From assembly GCF_001458295.1 (NCBI RefSeq), contig NZ_CYUD01000004.1:306921-370920 (forward strand): a stretch of 64,000 nt of DNA. Reading direction: 5' to 3'. Of the stretch, positions 55,109 to 64,000 are shown one piece after another (position 1 is the first letter of the stretch; every line of letters starts with the position of its first letter). The DNA is from Ruegeria denitrificans (lineage in GTDB: Bacteria; Pseudomonadota; Alphaproteobacteria; Rhodobacterales; Rhodobacteraceae). Under the pieces are notes generated by a model, which was not told the DNA's origin, did no database searches, and saw nothing but the letters and a program-made list of their open reading frames with translations. Position numbers and translations under genes: made by a program.

Positions 55109-56365
55109 TCAGCCCGAAAGCGCGGTCATCAACCGCGCTTTCTCACCCATGTCGCCGGGTTTCGAAATGACGGCCGCCAGGTCCTCTAATGATGCTATCG
55201 AGTGACCCGCGCGAAAACTGTCCACATGCGGCAACATGGCGGCAACACCCTGCGCCTTGGGCGCGAACCCATCCCAACGCAGCAAAGGGTTTAGCCAGAT
55301 CAAGCGACGCGCCGACAGGTTCAAACGCTCCATCTCTTGCCCCAAAGCGTCGGGATCTCCGCGATCCAGCCCGTCCGAGATCAGCAGAACCACCGCACCC
55401 TGCCCCATGACCCGGCGCGACCAGTCGCGGTTGAACGCGTGCAGGCATTCTCCGATCCGGGTGCCGCCCTCCCAGTCCTGCGCTTCGGCTCCGGCGGCGG
55501 CGAGTGCAGCGTCTACATCGCGTTGCTGCAAATGGCGGGTGATATTGGTTAGGCGAGTGCCAAAGGTAAAGGCATGCACCTTGGCCCAACCTGCCCCCTT
55601 AGCATTCGAGACCGAGTGCAGGAAATGCAGGATAATCCGGCTGTATTGGCTCATCGACCCCGAGATATCACACAGCACCACAAGGTTGGGCCAACGCGGC
55701 TTAGGTTTGAGGCGGGCGATATCGCGCAGCTCTCCGCCCTGACGCATGGCCGCTCGCAAGGTCCGGGCACGGTCAATCCGATGTCCAAGATGACTGGCCT
55801 GCCCACGGCGGGACTCGATGGGTTTCACCGGCAATGTTAGCCGTGCCAGCATGCGTTTCGCCTGTGCGATCTCGGCCGTACTCATCTGTTCGAAATCCAG
55901 ACTGCGCAGCCGTTCCTCGGTTGACGTTGTTTGTGACGCGTCGATCTCCAGCTCGGTTTCGCCTTCTTCCTCGGAGGCGTCCGGCAAGTCCCGTTCGACC
56001 CCATCCAGCAACGCCTCAGCCGCGCGTTTTTCGGCGGCGTCTGCTTTGCGGTCTTCCTGCACGCCACGGATGGCGGGCAGCATCATCGACATCATGTGCT
56101 CCAGATACCGCGGATCGCGCCAATACAGCCGAAAGACCTGCGCAAAAACCGTGCGATGTTCTGGGCGGTTCACGAAACAGGCGTGCAGGGTCCAGTAGAA
56201 ATCCTGTTTCTCAGTGAACCCAGCGGCCTGAACGGCCCGGATTGCGTCAACCACCCGCCCCGTCCCAATTGGCAACCCGGCCTTGCGCAAAGCCCGCGCA
56301 AAATGAGTGATATTCTGCGCCAGCTTCGGGTCGTCAGGAATATCAAGCGGCAGTTGCTCTGCCAT
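55109..56365 (-). CDS. coxE: VWA-domain protein, CoxE-like
   Basis: 418 residues. The MIDAS metal motif [11 protein letters not shown] is in [11 protein letters not shown] near residue 237, inside a von Willebrand A domain in the C-terminal half; the middle is acidic. CoxE proteins work with the CoxD AAA+ ATPase to mature the active site of molybdenum CO dehydrogenases. Its ATG overlaps the upstream ATPase gene by one base. Confidence 0.88.
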   Translation of the reverse strand: MAEQLPLDIPDDPKLAQNITHFARALRKAGLPIGTGRVVDAIRAVQAAGFTEKQDFYWTLHACFVNRPEHRTVFAQVFRLYWRDPRYLEHMMSMMLPAIRGVQEDRKADAAEKRAAEALLDGVERDLPDASEEEGETELEIDASQTTSTEERLRSLDFEQMSTAEIAQAKRMLARLTLPVKPIESRRGQASHLGHRIDRARTLRAAMRQGGELRDIARLKPKPRWPNLVVLCDISGSMSQYSRIILHFLHSVSNAKGAGWAKVHAFTFGTRLTNITRHLQQRDVDAALAAAGAEAQDWEGGTRIGECLHAFNRDWSRRVMGQGAVVLLISDGLDRGDPDALGQEMERLNLSARRLIWLNPLLRWDGFAPKAQGVAAMLPHVDSFRAGHSIASLEDLAAVISKPGDMGEKARLMTALSG

Positions 56366-57273
56366 CAGGCCGGTTCCAGATCCGCTTTCGCCTCATCCAG
56401 AATTCGCTTCGCCTCGGACCCTTGCAGCTTTTGAATGTCGTCTTGGTATTTCAGGATTGCACCCAACGTATCGCCAATCACCTCGGGGCTGAGGTTGATC
56501 ACGTCCAGCGCCAGCAGGCATTTGGCCCAGTCGATGGTCTCGGCCACGCCAGGTTTTTTGAACAAATCCTCGGTGCGCAGACGCTGGACAAAGGCGACGA
56601 CCTCACGGCTGAGCGCCTCGGCAGCTTCGGGCGCGCGGGCATGCAGGATTTCGATCTCGCGCTCGAAATCCGGGTAATCGACCCAGTGATACAGACAGCG
56701 GCGTTTCAGTGCGTCATGCACCTCGCGCGTGCGGTTCGAGGTTACGATCACGATGGGCGGTTCGGGCGCTTTGACGGTGCCGAGTTCGGGAATTGTGACC
56801 TGAAAGTCGCTGAGCGCCTCAAGCAAAAACGCCTCAAAGGGTTCGTCCGTCCGGTCCAGCTCGTCAATAAGCAAGACCGGCGCTCCGTTCTCATCCGGGC
56901 GCATGGCTTTCAACAGCGGGCGTTCAATCAGGTACTCGTCCGAGAACAATTCGGATTGCAAGGTGCCACGATCCGCGCCACCCGCGGCCTCTGCAGTGCG
57001 GATCGCCACCATCTGCGCCGGGAAATTCCACTCATACACCGCCGAGGACGCATCCAGCCCCTCGTAACATTGCAAACGGATCAGGCGTCGGTTCAGCCCA
57101 GCCGCCATTGCCTTGGCGATCTCGGTTTTACCAACCCCGGCCTCGCCTTCCAGAAACAAGGGACGACCCAGTTTCAGCGACAGGAACACGACGGTGGCCA
57201 ACGCCCGCCCGCAGACATAGCCTTGTGCGCCCAACATGGTCTGTACGGCGGTGATGGAATCTGGCTGCGTCAT
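56365..57273 (-). CDS. coxD: MoxR-type AAA+ ATPase, CoxD-like
   Basis: 302 residues. Walker [18 protein letters not shown] near residue 45 and Walker [23 protein letters not shown] are intact, with a sensor-like [16 protein letters not shown]. MoxR ATPases act as chaperones with VWA partners; CoxD is needed for sulfuration and copper insertion in CO dehydrogenase. ATG 57273 has GAAGGAG upstream; a GTG 21 bp earlier is less likely. First gene of the D-E pair. Confidence 0.9.
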   Translation of the reverse strand: MTQPDSITAVQTMLGAQGYVCGRALATVVFLSLKLGRPLFLEGEAGVGKTEIAKAMAAGLNRRLIRLQCYEGLDASSAVYEWNFPAQMVAIRTAEAAGGADRGTLQSELFSDEYLIERPLLKAMRPDENGAPVLLIDELDRTDEPFEAFLLEALSDFQVTIPELGTVKAPEPPIVIVTSNRTREVHDALKRRCLYHWVDYPDFEREIEILHARAPEAAEALSREVVAFVQRLRTEDLFKKPGVAETIDWAKCLLALDVINLSPEVIGDTLGAILKYQDDIQKLQGSEAKRILDEAKADLEPA

Positions 57274-57408
57274 GTCATTTTTCTCCTTCGCCACAACAGG
57301 TCACGGCAATGCGCGTGCGTCAAGACCGCAGTCTTTCCGGGACTTACGTCGATCGGGTCCGTTGACAAGGGCTTTCCCGCAGACGGCCGCTGTGCTAGCG
57401 GATGCGCC

Positions 57409-58446
57409 ATGACCGATAGCATCACGATCCGCCGCCCCGACGACTGGCATCTGCACCTGCGCGACGGCGCGATGTTGCAGGCCGTCCTGCCCGAAACTGC
57501 GCGTCATTTTGCCCGCGCGATTATTATGCCCAACCTCGTGCCGCCCGTCGTGCGCGGCGAACAGGCCGCCTCCTATCGCGACCGCATCATGGCTGCCCTA
57601 CCCGATGGCATGTCGTTCGAGCCGCTGATGACCCTGTATCTGACCGAAGACACAGATGCCGAGGACGTGGCCGCAGCGCATGCCAGCGGGTTGGTCAAAG
57701 CGGTCAAGCTATATCCGGCGGGTGCCACGACCAACTCGGCCTCGGGTGTGCAAGACTTCGATAATGTCCGCTCGGTGCTGGAAAAGATGGCCGAGATCGG
57801 ACTGCCTCTTTGTGTCCATGGTGAGGTTACCGACGCTGAGATCGACATCTTCGATCGTGAGGCTGTGTTCATCGACCGCATTCTCGACCCGATCCGCAAG
57901 GCGACACCCGGCCTGCGCGTGGTGATGGAGCACATCACGACCAAAGACGGCGTGGACTATGTGAAATCAAATGACGCGGATCTGGGCGCGACCATCACGG
58001 CGCACCACCTGATCATCAACCGCAACCACATTCTGGTCGGCGGGATCAAACCGCATTACTACTGCCTGCCCGTTGCCAAGCGCGAAGAGCACCGCCTGGC
58101 GCTTCTGGCCGCTGCAACCTCGGGCGATGGACGATATTTCCTGGGCACCGACAGCGCACCGCATACGGACGCCAACAAGGAAATGGCCTGCGGTTGTGCG
58201 GGGTGTTTCACCGCAACAAACACCATGTCTCTGGTAGCCGAGATGTTCGAATCCCAAGGCGCGCTGGACAAATTGGAAGGGTTCGTCTCATTGAACGGGC
58301 CTGCGTTTTATAGCTTGCCGGTGAACGAAGACACCATCACCTTGACCAAGGGTGAACCCGTGGATTACCCGGACAAGATCGAAACCGAGGACGGCCCCGT
58401 AACGGTTTTTGAGCCGGGTTTCCCCTTGCACTGGCGCGTGGTTTAA
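57409..58446 (+). CDS. pyrC: dihydroorotase, class II
   Basis: 345 residues. The metal site starts with [12 protein letters not shown], the carboxylated lysine is in [13 protein letters not shown], and the catalytic aspartate is in [13 protein letters not shown]. It closes carbamoyl-aspartate to dihydroorotate in pyrimidine synthesis. The start at 57409 matches the family N-terminus [14 protein letters not shown]; a very long upstream open frame is antisense to coxD. The 3' end overlaps the convergent MmgE/PrpD gene by 4 bp. Confidence 0.96.
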   Translation: MTDSITIRRPDDWHLHLRDGAMLQAVLPETARHFARAIIMPNLVPPVVRGEQAASYRDRIMAALPDGMSFEPLMTLYLTEDTDAEDVAAAHASGLVKAVKLYPAGATTNSASGVQDFDNVRSVLEKMAEIGLPLCVHGEVTDAEIDIFDREAVFIDRILDPIRKATPGLRVVMEHITTKDGVDYVKSNDADLGATITAHHLIINRNHILVGGIKPHYYCLPVAKREEHRLALLAAATSGDGRYFLGTDSAPHTDANKEMACGCAGCFTATNTMSLVAEMFESQGALDKLEGFVSLNGPAFYSLPVNEDTITLTKGEPVDYPDKIETEDGPVTVFEPGFPLHWRVV

Positions 58447-59738
58447 CTCGCCAACTTACTTGCCAGATCGCGGGCGCGGCCCCCGGTGCTCAGCATCGAC
58501 CAGATCGCGTCCGCCTCTTCACCGCCGATCAGTTTGGACGCCTTACCGCGCACGCGATCTTCGCGATCAGCCAGTGTCATCGGCGCCATCAGATCATGCG
58601 TCGCCCCGAGCCGCGCACCGTCGCGGCGAAGCAAGGTCAGATGCGCCTGCGTTTCCGACAACGACTCATCGGCCTCAACCGAGATCCGGTCGCGCAGCGA
58701 AATCAATCGTGCGTCGGCACTGACCTTGTCCGAATAGTTATCCGGCAACGCCGTATCATAGCCAAGTGCCTGCATGGCGATCACGGTCCGATAAGAAAAC
58801 TTGGCCCCAAGTCCAGTGTTCGGAGACAATTGGTTGCAGACACTCATCCAACGCGGATGGGTCTTGATCTTAATCTCCGCCACTTCGGGTTCTGCGATGT
58901 CCAGATCGCGCGCGGCCTCAAGTGCGGCATGCAGACCGTGGCAACAGGCGTGAAACTTGTGGCTGATGTTGTCGAACAGCCATTCATCCCCCAACCCATC
59001 TAAAGCGGTTTGCGCATCTGCCTCGCCGCTATGGGTCGCGCCAAACCCGTACTGACCTTCCAAAGCGTTCATGTTCGGCGTGAAGCCTTTAACGATCAGC
59101 AACGCTGCCTCGACCCCGGCCGAGGCCGCAAGCCCCGCGTTATAGGGTTTGCCCATTGTTCCGAAATGCGTCTTGAGACCAGCCGCACGGGTTGCCGTCA
59201 ACCCAAGCGTTTTCCGCATCTGATCCGTGTCGAAACCAAGGATACGCCCCGCCGCAACAGCCGCGCCAAATGCGCCCGCCGTGGCGGTTTGGTGAAATCC
59301 CGCCTGATAGTGATCCCGGCCAAGCCATAACCCGACGCGGATCGAAACTTCCATTCCAATCAAAGCGGCCTCAAGGAAATCCACCAGAATACGGTCGTCC
59401 CATTCGCTCAGCGCCAGCGCGGCGGGAAGAATCGCCACCGAAGGGTGGCCGATATGGGCAAAATGCGTGTCATCGTAATCCAACGCATGCGACACCGTAC
59501 CATTCACCAAAGCTGCTCCACGCAGCGGGGCCGCCCCCCCGCCGAAAAGATGCGCCTGCGCGGCGCCTTGTTCTCCCAAAACCAAGTCGCGCACCGTTTT
59601 TGAGACTGGCTCATCAACGCCGGCACGCCCTACAGCAATCCAGTCCAATACAGACAGAGACGTGACGACTCGCGTTTGCAAAGTCGTCTCGATGGGTCCG
59701 GCAGCAAATCCGGCAAGTGCTGTAGAAAAGTCGCTCAT
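58443..59738 (-). CDS. MmgE/PrpD-family protein
   Basis: 431 residues. [31 protein letters not shown] near the N-terminus and [26 protein letters not shown] in the middle are family hallmarks. The family includes 2-methylcitrate dehydratase and cis-aconitate decarboxylase; no prpC or prpB is nearby, so the substrate is open. Single-gene unit, convergent with pyrC. Confidence 0.9.
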   Translation of the reverse strand: MSDFSTALAGFAAGPIETTLQTRVVTSLSVLDWIAVGRAGVDEPVSKTVRDLVLGEQGAAQAHLFGGGAAPLRGAALVNGTVSHALDYDDTHFAHIGHPSVAILPAALALSEWDDRILVDFLEAALIGMEVSIRVGLWLGRDHYQAGFHQTATAGAFGAAVAAGRILGFDTDQMRKTLGLTATRAAGLKTHFGTMGKPYNAGLAASAGVEAALLIVKGFTPNMNALEGQYGFGATHSGEADAQTALDGLGDEWLFDNISHKFHACCHGLHAALEAARDLDIAEPEVAEIKIKTHPRWMSVCNQLSPNTGLGAKFSYRTVIAMQALGYDTALPDNYSDKVSADARLISLRDRISVEADESLSETQAHLTLLRRDGARLGATHDLMAPMTLADREDRVRGKASKLIGGEEADAIWSMLSTGGRARDLASKLAS

Positions 59739-59775
59739 GTGCGCAGTTTAGCCTGCGCGGTTCGCGGGTAAAGGC

Positions 59776-60222
59776 CTAGCCGTACAAGTCAGCAGCTCGG
59801 GCTTCGAAAGCCTGAACGATCCGGTGCATCGCCTCGTTGAAGACGACACCGATGATACCTTGCAGGATGGCGTTCTTGAATTCGAAATCTACGTGAAAAG
59901 ATACGTTGCAGCTACCCTCGGGTGCGTCTTCGAACTGCCAATCGGATTTCATGTATTTGAACGGCCCGTCCAGATATTCGGTGTCGATCTTCATCTGATC
60001 AGGAAACAGCGTCACCCTGCTGCCGAACCTTTCGCGAAACACTTTGAACGAGATGATCAGGTCCGCCTCCATCACCTGCGCCTCGCCTGCCGCATAGGTC
60101 CGGCGGATACGGGCGGCGGAACACCAAGGCAGAAACTCGGGGTATTTCGCCACGTCCGCGATCAGGTCGTACATCTGCTGCGCCGTATACGGCAGGTGGC
60201 GGGTTTCCGAATGAGTAGGCAT
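59776..60222 (-). CDS. COQ10/RatA-like START-domain protein
   Basis: 148 residues, one SRPBCC fold. The N-terminal [33 protein letters not shown] and the C-terminal [22 protein letters not shown] match the ubiquinone-binding COQ10 / RatA group. In alphaproteobacteria the quinone-chaperone role is more likely than the ribosome-toxin role reported for E. coli RatA. It is divergent from hpt with a 72-bp gap. In roseobacters I associate it with lipA, which lies 2 kb away. Confidence 0.88.
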   Translation of the reverse strand: MPTHSETRHLPYTAQQMYDLIADVAKYPEFLPWCSAARIRRTYAAGEAQVMEADLIISFKVFRERFGSRVTLFPDQMKIDTEYLDGPFKYMKSDWQFEDAPEGSCNVSFHVDFEFKNAILQGIIGVVFNEAMHRIVQAFEARAADLYG

Positions 60223-60294
60223 GGCGTCCGGTATTTACTGGTGACAATGGCGCGTGATTTCGTATGTTGCGCGCCAAAGATCAAGGGGGCAGCG

Positions 60295-60837
60295 ATGAGC
60301 GACCGTGCATATGTGATAGATGAGATGATCTCGGCCAAGGCCATCGCCGCCCGGATAGAGGAACTGTGCCGCGAAATCAGCACCGAATACAAAGACACAG
60401 ACAAACTTGTCGTGGTCGGCCTGCTGCGCGGCAGTTTCGTCTTTATCGCTGATCTTGTACGCGAGCTGGATCTGCCGATCGAGGTGGATTTTCTTGAGGC
60501 ATCCTCGTACGGGGATTCAATGGAAAGCAGCCGGGAAGTACGCATTCTCAAAGACTTGCGTGGCGCAATTGAAGGGCGCGACGTGTTGGTCGTCGAAGAT
60601 ATCGTCGATACCGGCCACACGCTGAACCACGTCACTCATCTGCTGCAAAGCCGCATGCCGAAGCGTCTGAAATCCATCGCTTTGCTGGATAAACCCAGTC
60701 GACGCGAGGTTGATTTCCGGTCTGACTGGATCGGGTTCGAGATTCCCGATGAATTTGTCGTGGGGTATGGAATCGACTACGCGCAGCGCAATCGCAACTT
60801 GCCCTTCATCGGAAAGGTCCGCTTTACCGAAGATTAA
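60295..60837 (+). CDS. hpt: hypoxanthine phosphoribosyltransferase
   Basis: 180 residues, normal for Hpt. The PRPP-binding motif [14 protein letters not shown] and [20 protein letters not shown] are intact, as is the C-terminal [20 protein letters not shown]. It salvages hypoxanthine and guanine to IMP and GMP. The ATG at 60295 has AGGGGG upstream. Its 3' end overlaps the convergent M20 gene by 14 bp. Confidence 0.95.
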   Translation: MSDRAYVIDEMISAKAIAARIEELCREISTEYKDTDKLVVVGLLRGSFVFIADLVRELDLPIEVDFLEASSYGDSMESSREVRILKDLRGAIEGRDVLVVEDIVDTGHTLNHVTHLLQSRMPKRLKSIALLDKPSRREVDFRSDWIGFEIPDEFVVGYGIDYAQRNRNLPFIGKVRFTED

Positions 60838-61981
60838 TCGGACTCAGTACCTGCTGAATGGCCGCAACAAAAATCTCGATTCCAACCGGGATCAGAGCAT
60901 CCGGGAAATCGTAATCCGGGTTGTGGAGTTGTGGGTGCTCCACACCCGAACCCAGCCAGAGCATTGCTGCCTTGGCGTCTTTGCCAAACTGTCCGAAATC
61001 TTCCGAGAATTTCTGCGGGGTGGATGTCACCTCACACTGCACACCCGTTTCGGTGCAAGAGCGGCTCAGGATATCGACGGCATCAGACGCATTTACGCAG
61101 GCTTCGAACACATCTTCATAGGTTATCTCAAACCCTAGCCCTTGATCCGAGGCAGCTTGTGCAACCAGCGCCTCGGCCTCCTCGATCAGACTGTACATAC
61201 GCGCATCAGCGACGGTGCGCAGGGTCACCCAAAGTTCGGCTTGGCCCGGAGCTACGCCAAAGGTTGCTTCTCCAAGACTGGCATGCGTGACGGTCGTCAG
61301 CGCAAAATCGGCGTCCAAAGGACCACCTTTCCCCAACTCTGCCATTTGCGGCATCAGCAGCGCCAGCGCGTCGGCTGGTGACATCCCATCCTGCGGCGCT
61401 GCCGCGTGCGAGGTTTTGCCTGTCAGAACAACCTTCATCCCGCGTGACGCACAATTCGCCGGGCCTTCACACAGCTGCACATTCCCCAACGCCAACCCAG
61501 GCAGATTATGCAGGGAAAACACGTAGTCCGGCAAAATTTCGGAAAACTTGGGGTCCGCCCGATAGGCGATGGCCCCCTGCCCGGTTTCCTCGGCAGGTTG
61601 GAAGATCAATACCACCCGGCCGCGCTGTGGGCGATTTTGGTTCAGATGATCGGCCACCCCCAGAACCATCACCATATGGCCGTCATGCCCACACAGATGC
61701 CCCTTGCCGGAGATGCGCGAGGCATGGGCTGCGTCGGACAGTTCCTGAATGGGCAGCCCGTCAAGCTCGCATCGAATGGCAATGGTCGGCCCGGCTTGTC
61801 CGCTGTCGAACACACCCGCCACTCCATGCCCGCCGATACCTGTTAACACTTGGTCAGCACCGCGGGCGCGCAATTCGTCGGCAATCCGGACGGCCGTTTG
61901 CTCCTCTTGTCCCGAAAGTTCCGGGGTTTGGTGCAGTTCGTGACGCAGGCGCGTAAGTCGCGCGAGTGTGTCAGGTGTCAC
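60824..61981 (-). CDS. M20-family amidohydrolase (hippurate hydrolase-like)
   Basis: 385 residues. [15 protein letters not shown] at the N-terminus, the metal ligands in [12 protein letters not shown] and in [11 protein letters not shown], and [11 protein letters not shown] are the M20D amidohydrolase pattern. It hydrolyses N-acylated amino acids or related amides; the substrate is not known. It overlaps lipA by 4 bp, so it is co-transcribed and translationally coupled behind lipA. Confidence 0.92.
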   Translation of the reverse strand: MTPDTLARLTRLRHELHQTPELSGQEEQTAVRIADELRARGADQVLTGIGGHGVAGVFDSGQAGPTIAIRCELDGLPIQELSDAAHASRISGKGHLCGHDGHMVMVLGVADHLNQNRPQRGRVVLIFQPAEETGQGAIAYRADPKFSEILPDYVFSLHNLPGLALGNVQLCEGPANCASRGMKVVLTGKTSHAAAPQDGMSPADALALLMPQMAELGKGGPLDADFALTTVTHASLGEATFGVAPGQAELWVTLRTVADARMYSLIEEAEALVAQAASDQGLGFEITYEDVFEACVNASDAVDILSRSCTETGVQCEVTSTPQKFSEDFGQFGKDAKAAMLWLGSGVEHPQLHNPDYDFPDALIPVGIEIFVAAIQQVLSPINLR

Positions 61982-62967
61982 CCTTGCTCCAACTTCTTCT
62001 GACGTGCATCGCGCAAGCGCGCGAAATCGTCGCCCGCGTGGTATGATGACCGGGTCAGCGGCGTCGCCGACACCATCAAGAAGCCTTTGCCATAGGCCGC
62101 TTTTTCATAGGATGCGAATTCTTCCGGCGTCACAAAGCGGTCGACACCATGGTGTTTCGGTGTGGGCTGCAGGTATTGGCCGATGGTCAGGAAATCAATG
62201 TCAGCGGCGCGCATGTCATCCATGACCTGCCGGACTTGCTGTTCGTCTTCACCCAATCCGACCATGATGCCGGACTTGGTAAAGATAGAGGGGTCCAGTT
62301 CCTTGACCCGCTGCAACAGGCGCAGCGAGTGGAAATAGCGCGCGCCGGGGCGCACTTCGAGATACAAGCCGGGCACGGTTTCGAGGTTGTGGTTGAACAC
62401 GTCCGGCTTGGCCTCGACCACAACTTCCAGAACCGACGGGTCGCATTTCAGGAAATCAGGGGTGAGAATTTCAATCGTTGTCTTGGGCGAGCGGTGCCGT
62501 ACGGCACGAATGGTCTGCGCGAAATGCTCCGCCCCACCGTCGGTCAAGTCATCCCGGTCCACGGATGTAATAACCACATGGTTCAGCCCCAGTTTCTGCA
62601 CGGCGTGCGCCACACGTCCGGGTTCGAACGCGTCCAGATCATCCGGACGGCCAGTGGCGATATTGCAGAAGGTACAGCCACGGGTGCAGATCTCGCCCAT
62701 GATCATCATGGTGGCGTGACCCTGGCTCCAGCATTCGCCCACGTTGGGACAACCAGCCTCTTCGCAGACAGTAACCAGATTGTTCTCACGCATGATTTTA
62801 TGGGTTTCAGCATAGCCCTTGCCACCGGGTGCCTTTACGCGAATCCACTTCGGCTTTTTCGGCTGCGCATTGTCCTGACGATGCGCCTTTTCGGGATGAC
62901 GTTGTTCGGGGATCTTCAGATCACGCACGGTTGGCTTTCCTGACTTGGGGTCACTTTGCTTGCACAT
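61978..62967 (-). CDS. lipA: lipoyl synthase
   Basis: 329 residues. The auxiliary cluster cysteines lie in [13 protein letters not shown] and the radical SAM cluster in [13 protein letters not shown]; the C-terminal [10 protein letters not shown] carries the conserved serine ligand motif. It inserts two sulfurs into octanoyl groups of E2 and H proteins to form lipoate. The N-terminal 35 residues are basic and variable. The M20 amidohydrolase gene follows with a 4-bp overlap. Confidence 0.97.
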   Translation of the reverse strand: MCKQSDPKSGKPTVRDLKIPEQRHPEKAHRQDNAQPKKPKWIRVKAPGGKGYAETHKIMRENNLVTVCEEAGCPNVGECWSQGHATMMIMGEICTRGCTFCNIATGRPDDLDAFEPGRVAHAVQKLGLNHVVITSVDRDDLTDGGAEHFAQTIRAVRHRSPKTTIEILTPDFLKCDPSVLEVVVEAKPDVFNHNLETVPGLYLEVRPGARYFHSLRLLQRVKELDPSIFTKSGIMVGLGEDEQQVRQVMDDMRAADIDFLTIGQYLQPTPKHHGVDRFVTPEEFASYEKAAYGKGFLMVSATPLTRSSYHAGDDFARLRDARQKKLEQG

Positions 62968-63190
62968 AATATAAACTGCCGCGTTGAGCTATACCACCCG
63001 TGCATACCTGCCATAATAGCGCACTGTGCACGCGCAGAATTCCGACCACAAAAAGCCGAAATATGCACATAAAAACAACTCGTTTGCCAGCTTTTTCAGA
63101 AAGCACAAAAACGGCGAGAAATTTGTTGAAGCCGATTTAGAACTGTTTTAATTCACCGACAGTTCACACATGAATCACAGGAATTTGATA

Positions 63191-63739
63191 ATGAAATCCG
63201 GTACCCAACTGCCTGACGTAACCTTTCACACCCGTGTCCGTGACGAGGCCGTCGAAGGCCCGAACCCGTTCCGATGGGAAGACAAAACTACGGCAGATTA
63301 CTTTGCCGGCAAGCGTGTGATCCTTTTCTCGTTGCCCGGTGCGTTCACTCCCACCTGCTCAACCTACCAGCTGCCCGGCTTTGAAAACGGCTATGCTGAA
63401 TTCAAGGATAAGGGCATCGACGACATCTATTGCATGTCGGTGAATGATAGCTTCGTCATGAATAAATGGGCGCTGGATCAGGGTCTGGAAAACGTCAAGG
63501 TTATTCCGGATGGATCGGGCGAGTTCACTCGCAAGATGGGTATGTTGGTCGACAAGGACAATCTGGGTTTCGGCATGCGCTCGTGGCGTTATGCCGCCAT
63601 CGTCAATGACGGCGTGGTCGAGGCATGGTTCGAAGAACCCGGCCTGATGGATAACTGCCCCGAAGACCCCTATGGTGTGTCTTCACCTGACAACCTGAAA
63701 AAGCACCTGAGCGAAGTCAAAGAGCCGGCTTTGGCTTAA
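63191..63739 (+). CDS. peroxiredoxin (Prx5/AhpE-like, glutathione-dependent type)
   Basis: 182 residues. The peroxidatic cysteine is in SLPGAFTPTCSTYQLPGF near residue 52, with the active-site arginine in GMRSWRYAAIV; no resolving-cysteine motif is obvious, as in the 1-Cys Prx5 group. It reduces peroxides with glutathione or glutaredoxin. ATG 63191 has AGGAA upstream; an ATG seven codons earlier is possible. It is divergent from lipA, with a 223-bp gap that is AT-rich and holds no visible gene. Confidence 0.93.
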   Translation: MKSGTQLPDVTFHTRVRDEAVEGPNPFRWEDKTTADYFAGKRVILFSLPGAFTPTCSTYQLPGFENGYAEFKDKGIDDIYCMSVNDSFVMNKWALDQGLENVKVIPDGSGEFTRKMGMLVDKDNLGFGMRSWRYAAIVNDGVVEAWFEEPGLMDNCPEDPYGVSSPDNLKKHLSEVKEPALA

Positions 63740-63760
63740 GATTCACAGCGATCAAATGCA

Positions 63761-63790
63761 AAAGACCCGCCACTGGCGGGGCTTTTTATT
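63761..63790 (+). terminator. rho-independent terminator after peroxiredoxin gene
   Basis: CCCGCC-ACT-GGCGGG core, extended after one mismatch by AAAG/CTTT, followed by TTTT. It lies 22 bp after the stop. Confidence 0.85.
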
Positions 63791-63800
63791 TTTAAGCGCG

Positions 63801-63859
63801 GGTTGGGGGGGCGGTGTTTTTTCCCACCTGCCCGGTGGCCTGAGCCCGCCCCCCCAACC
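63801..63859. repeat. G/C-tract inverted repeat at the window end
   Basis: GGTTGGGGGGGCGG (63801-63814) is repeated as its exact reverse complement at 63846-63859, with a 31-bp loop. Further C runs of eight to ten bases follow (63881-63911). The region is intergenic; a 61-codon minus-strand frame across it looks like low-complexity sequence. Function is unknown. Confidence 0.6.
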
Positions 63860-64000
63860 AAACTTCACCCTCAGTCCACGCCCCCCCCACCAAACCAACC
63901 GCCCCCCCCCGGTGCGGCGGGCCCAAACACCGGAGGTTTTGTCCGGGGACAGCCCCCGTTTCCGCCCGCGCGGCCAACTCCGGCGAGAGAGGCAGGCACC

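Noticed and set aside
63100..63190. Iron-control or peroxide-regulator box upstream of the peroxiredoxin gene
   Set aside because: TTTAGAAC...AATTC resembles half of an ICE/Irr-type site, but the second half is too degenerate to support.
63792..63977. 61-codon minus-strand frame in the G/C-tract region
   Set aside because: Glycine/arginine/proline low-complexity product generated by G and C runs; no ribosome site.

Overview
The window comes from the chromosome of a Roseobacter-group alphaproteobacterium (Rhodobacteraceae; Ruegeria/Phaeobacter-like, judged from protein content, moderately high GC, an alphaproteobacterial GAAC-N7-GAAC SOS box, TRAP transport with a DctB/DctD-type pair, form II CO-dehydrogenase-like genes and the cobA-DUF2849-cysI-cysH-DUF934-fpr sulfur operon). 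Most of it is ordinary core chromosome with dense short operons. The one clearly accessory-looking stretch is about 17.5-22.3 kb: AT-richer, bracketed by tRNA-Asp and lon, and holding an RTX metalloprotease, tRNA-Val and an orphan radical SAM gene.

Layout. 0-4.2 kb: end of transketolase, a YedI-like membrane protein, two GAPDH genes separated by a 47-residue membrane peptide, and coaD. 4.3-14.4 kb: CBS protein, LysR regulator and divergent mmsA; then unrelated genes (L,D-transpeptidase, fasciclin, methyltransferase, YbdK-type ligase); then acyl-CoA dehydrogenase and a continuous frame joining 3-hydroxyisobutyryl-CoA hydrolase to 3-hydroxyisobutyrate dehydrogenase. Together these cover valine degradation from isobutyryl-CoA to propionyl-CoA. 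14.4-17.5 kb: uvrA with an SOS box, and tRNA-Asp. 17.5-22.3 kb: accessory stretch. 22.3-31.2 kb: lon with a heat-shock-type promoter, tgt, nucleoside hydrolase, SPFH/NfeD pair, sufT- and sufA-like genes, tpiA, and a guanidinium exporter under a guanidine-II riboswitch. 31.2-37.8 kb: dctPQM TRAP transporter with dctB/dctD. 37.8-45.3 kb: cytochrome P450, Lrp regulator, assimilatory sulfate/sulfite reduction operon, and infC with an ATA start. 45.3-48.4 kb: aminotransferase plus beta-keto acid cleavage enzyme with a divergent RpiR regulator. 48.4-57.3 kb: form II CO-dehydrogenase-like coxSLM with maturation genes. 57.3-64 kb: pyrC, MmgE/PrpD, COQ10-like protein, hpt, M20 amidohydrolase, lipA, peroxiredoxin, and a G/C-tract inverted repeat.

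The observations I rate highest are: the GAFTGA-less, Walker-A-defective DctD paired with tandem palindromes and no visible sigma-54 promoter upstream of dctP; the hydrolase-dehydrogenase fusion, which one indel at a stop codon could explain; two GAPDH paralogs that differ at the NAD-selecting aspartate and share a GTTAGCGCTAAC-type operator; the guanidine-II riboswitch; and the infC ATA start. I found no CRISPR array, insertion sequence or prophage. No wholly new system is proven; the least explained locus is the radical SAM gene with a small membrane peptide encoded upstream.
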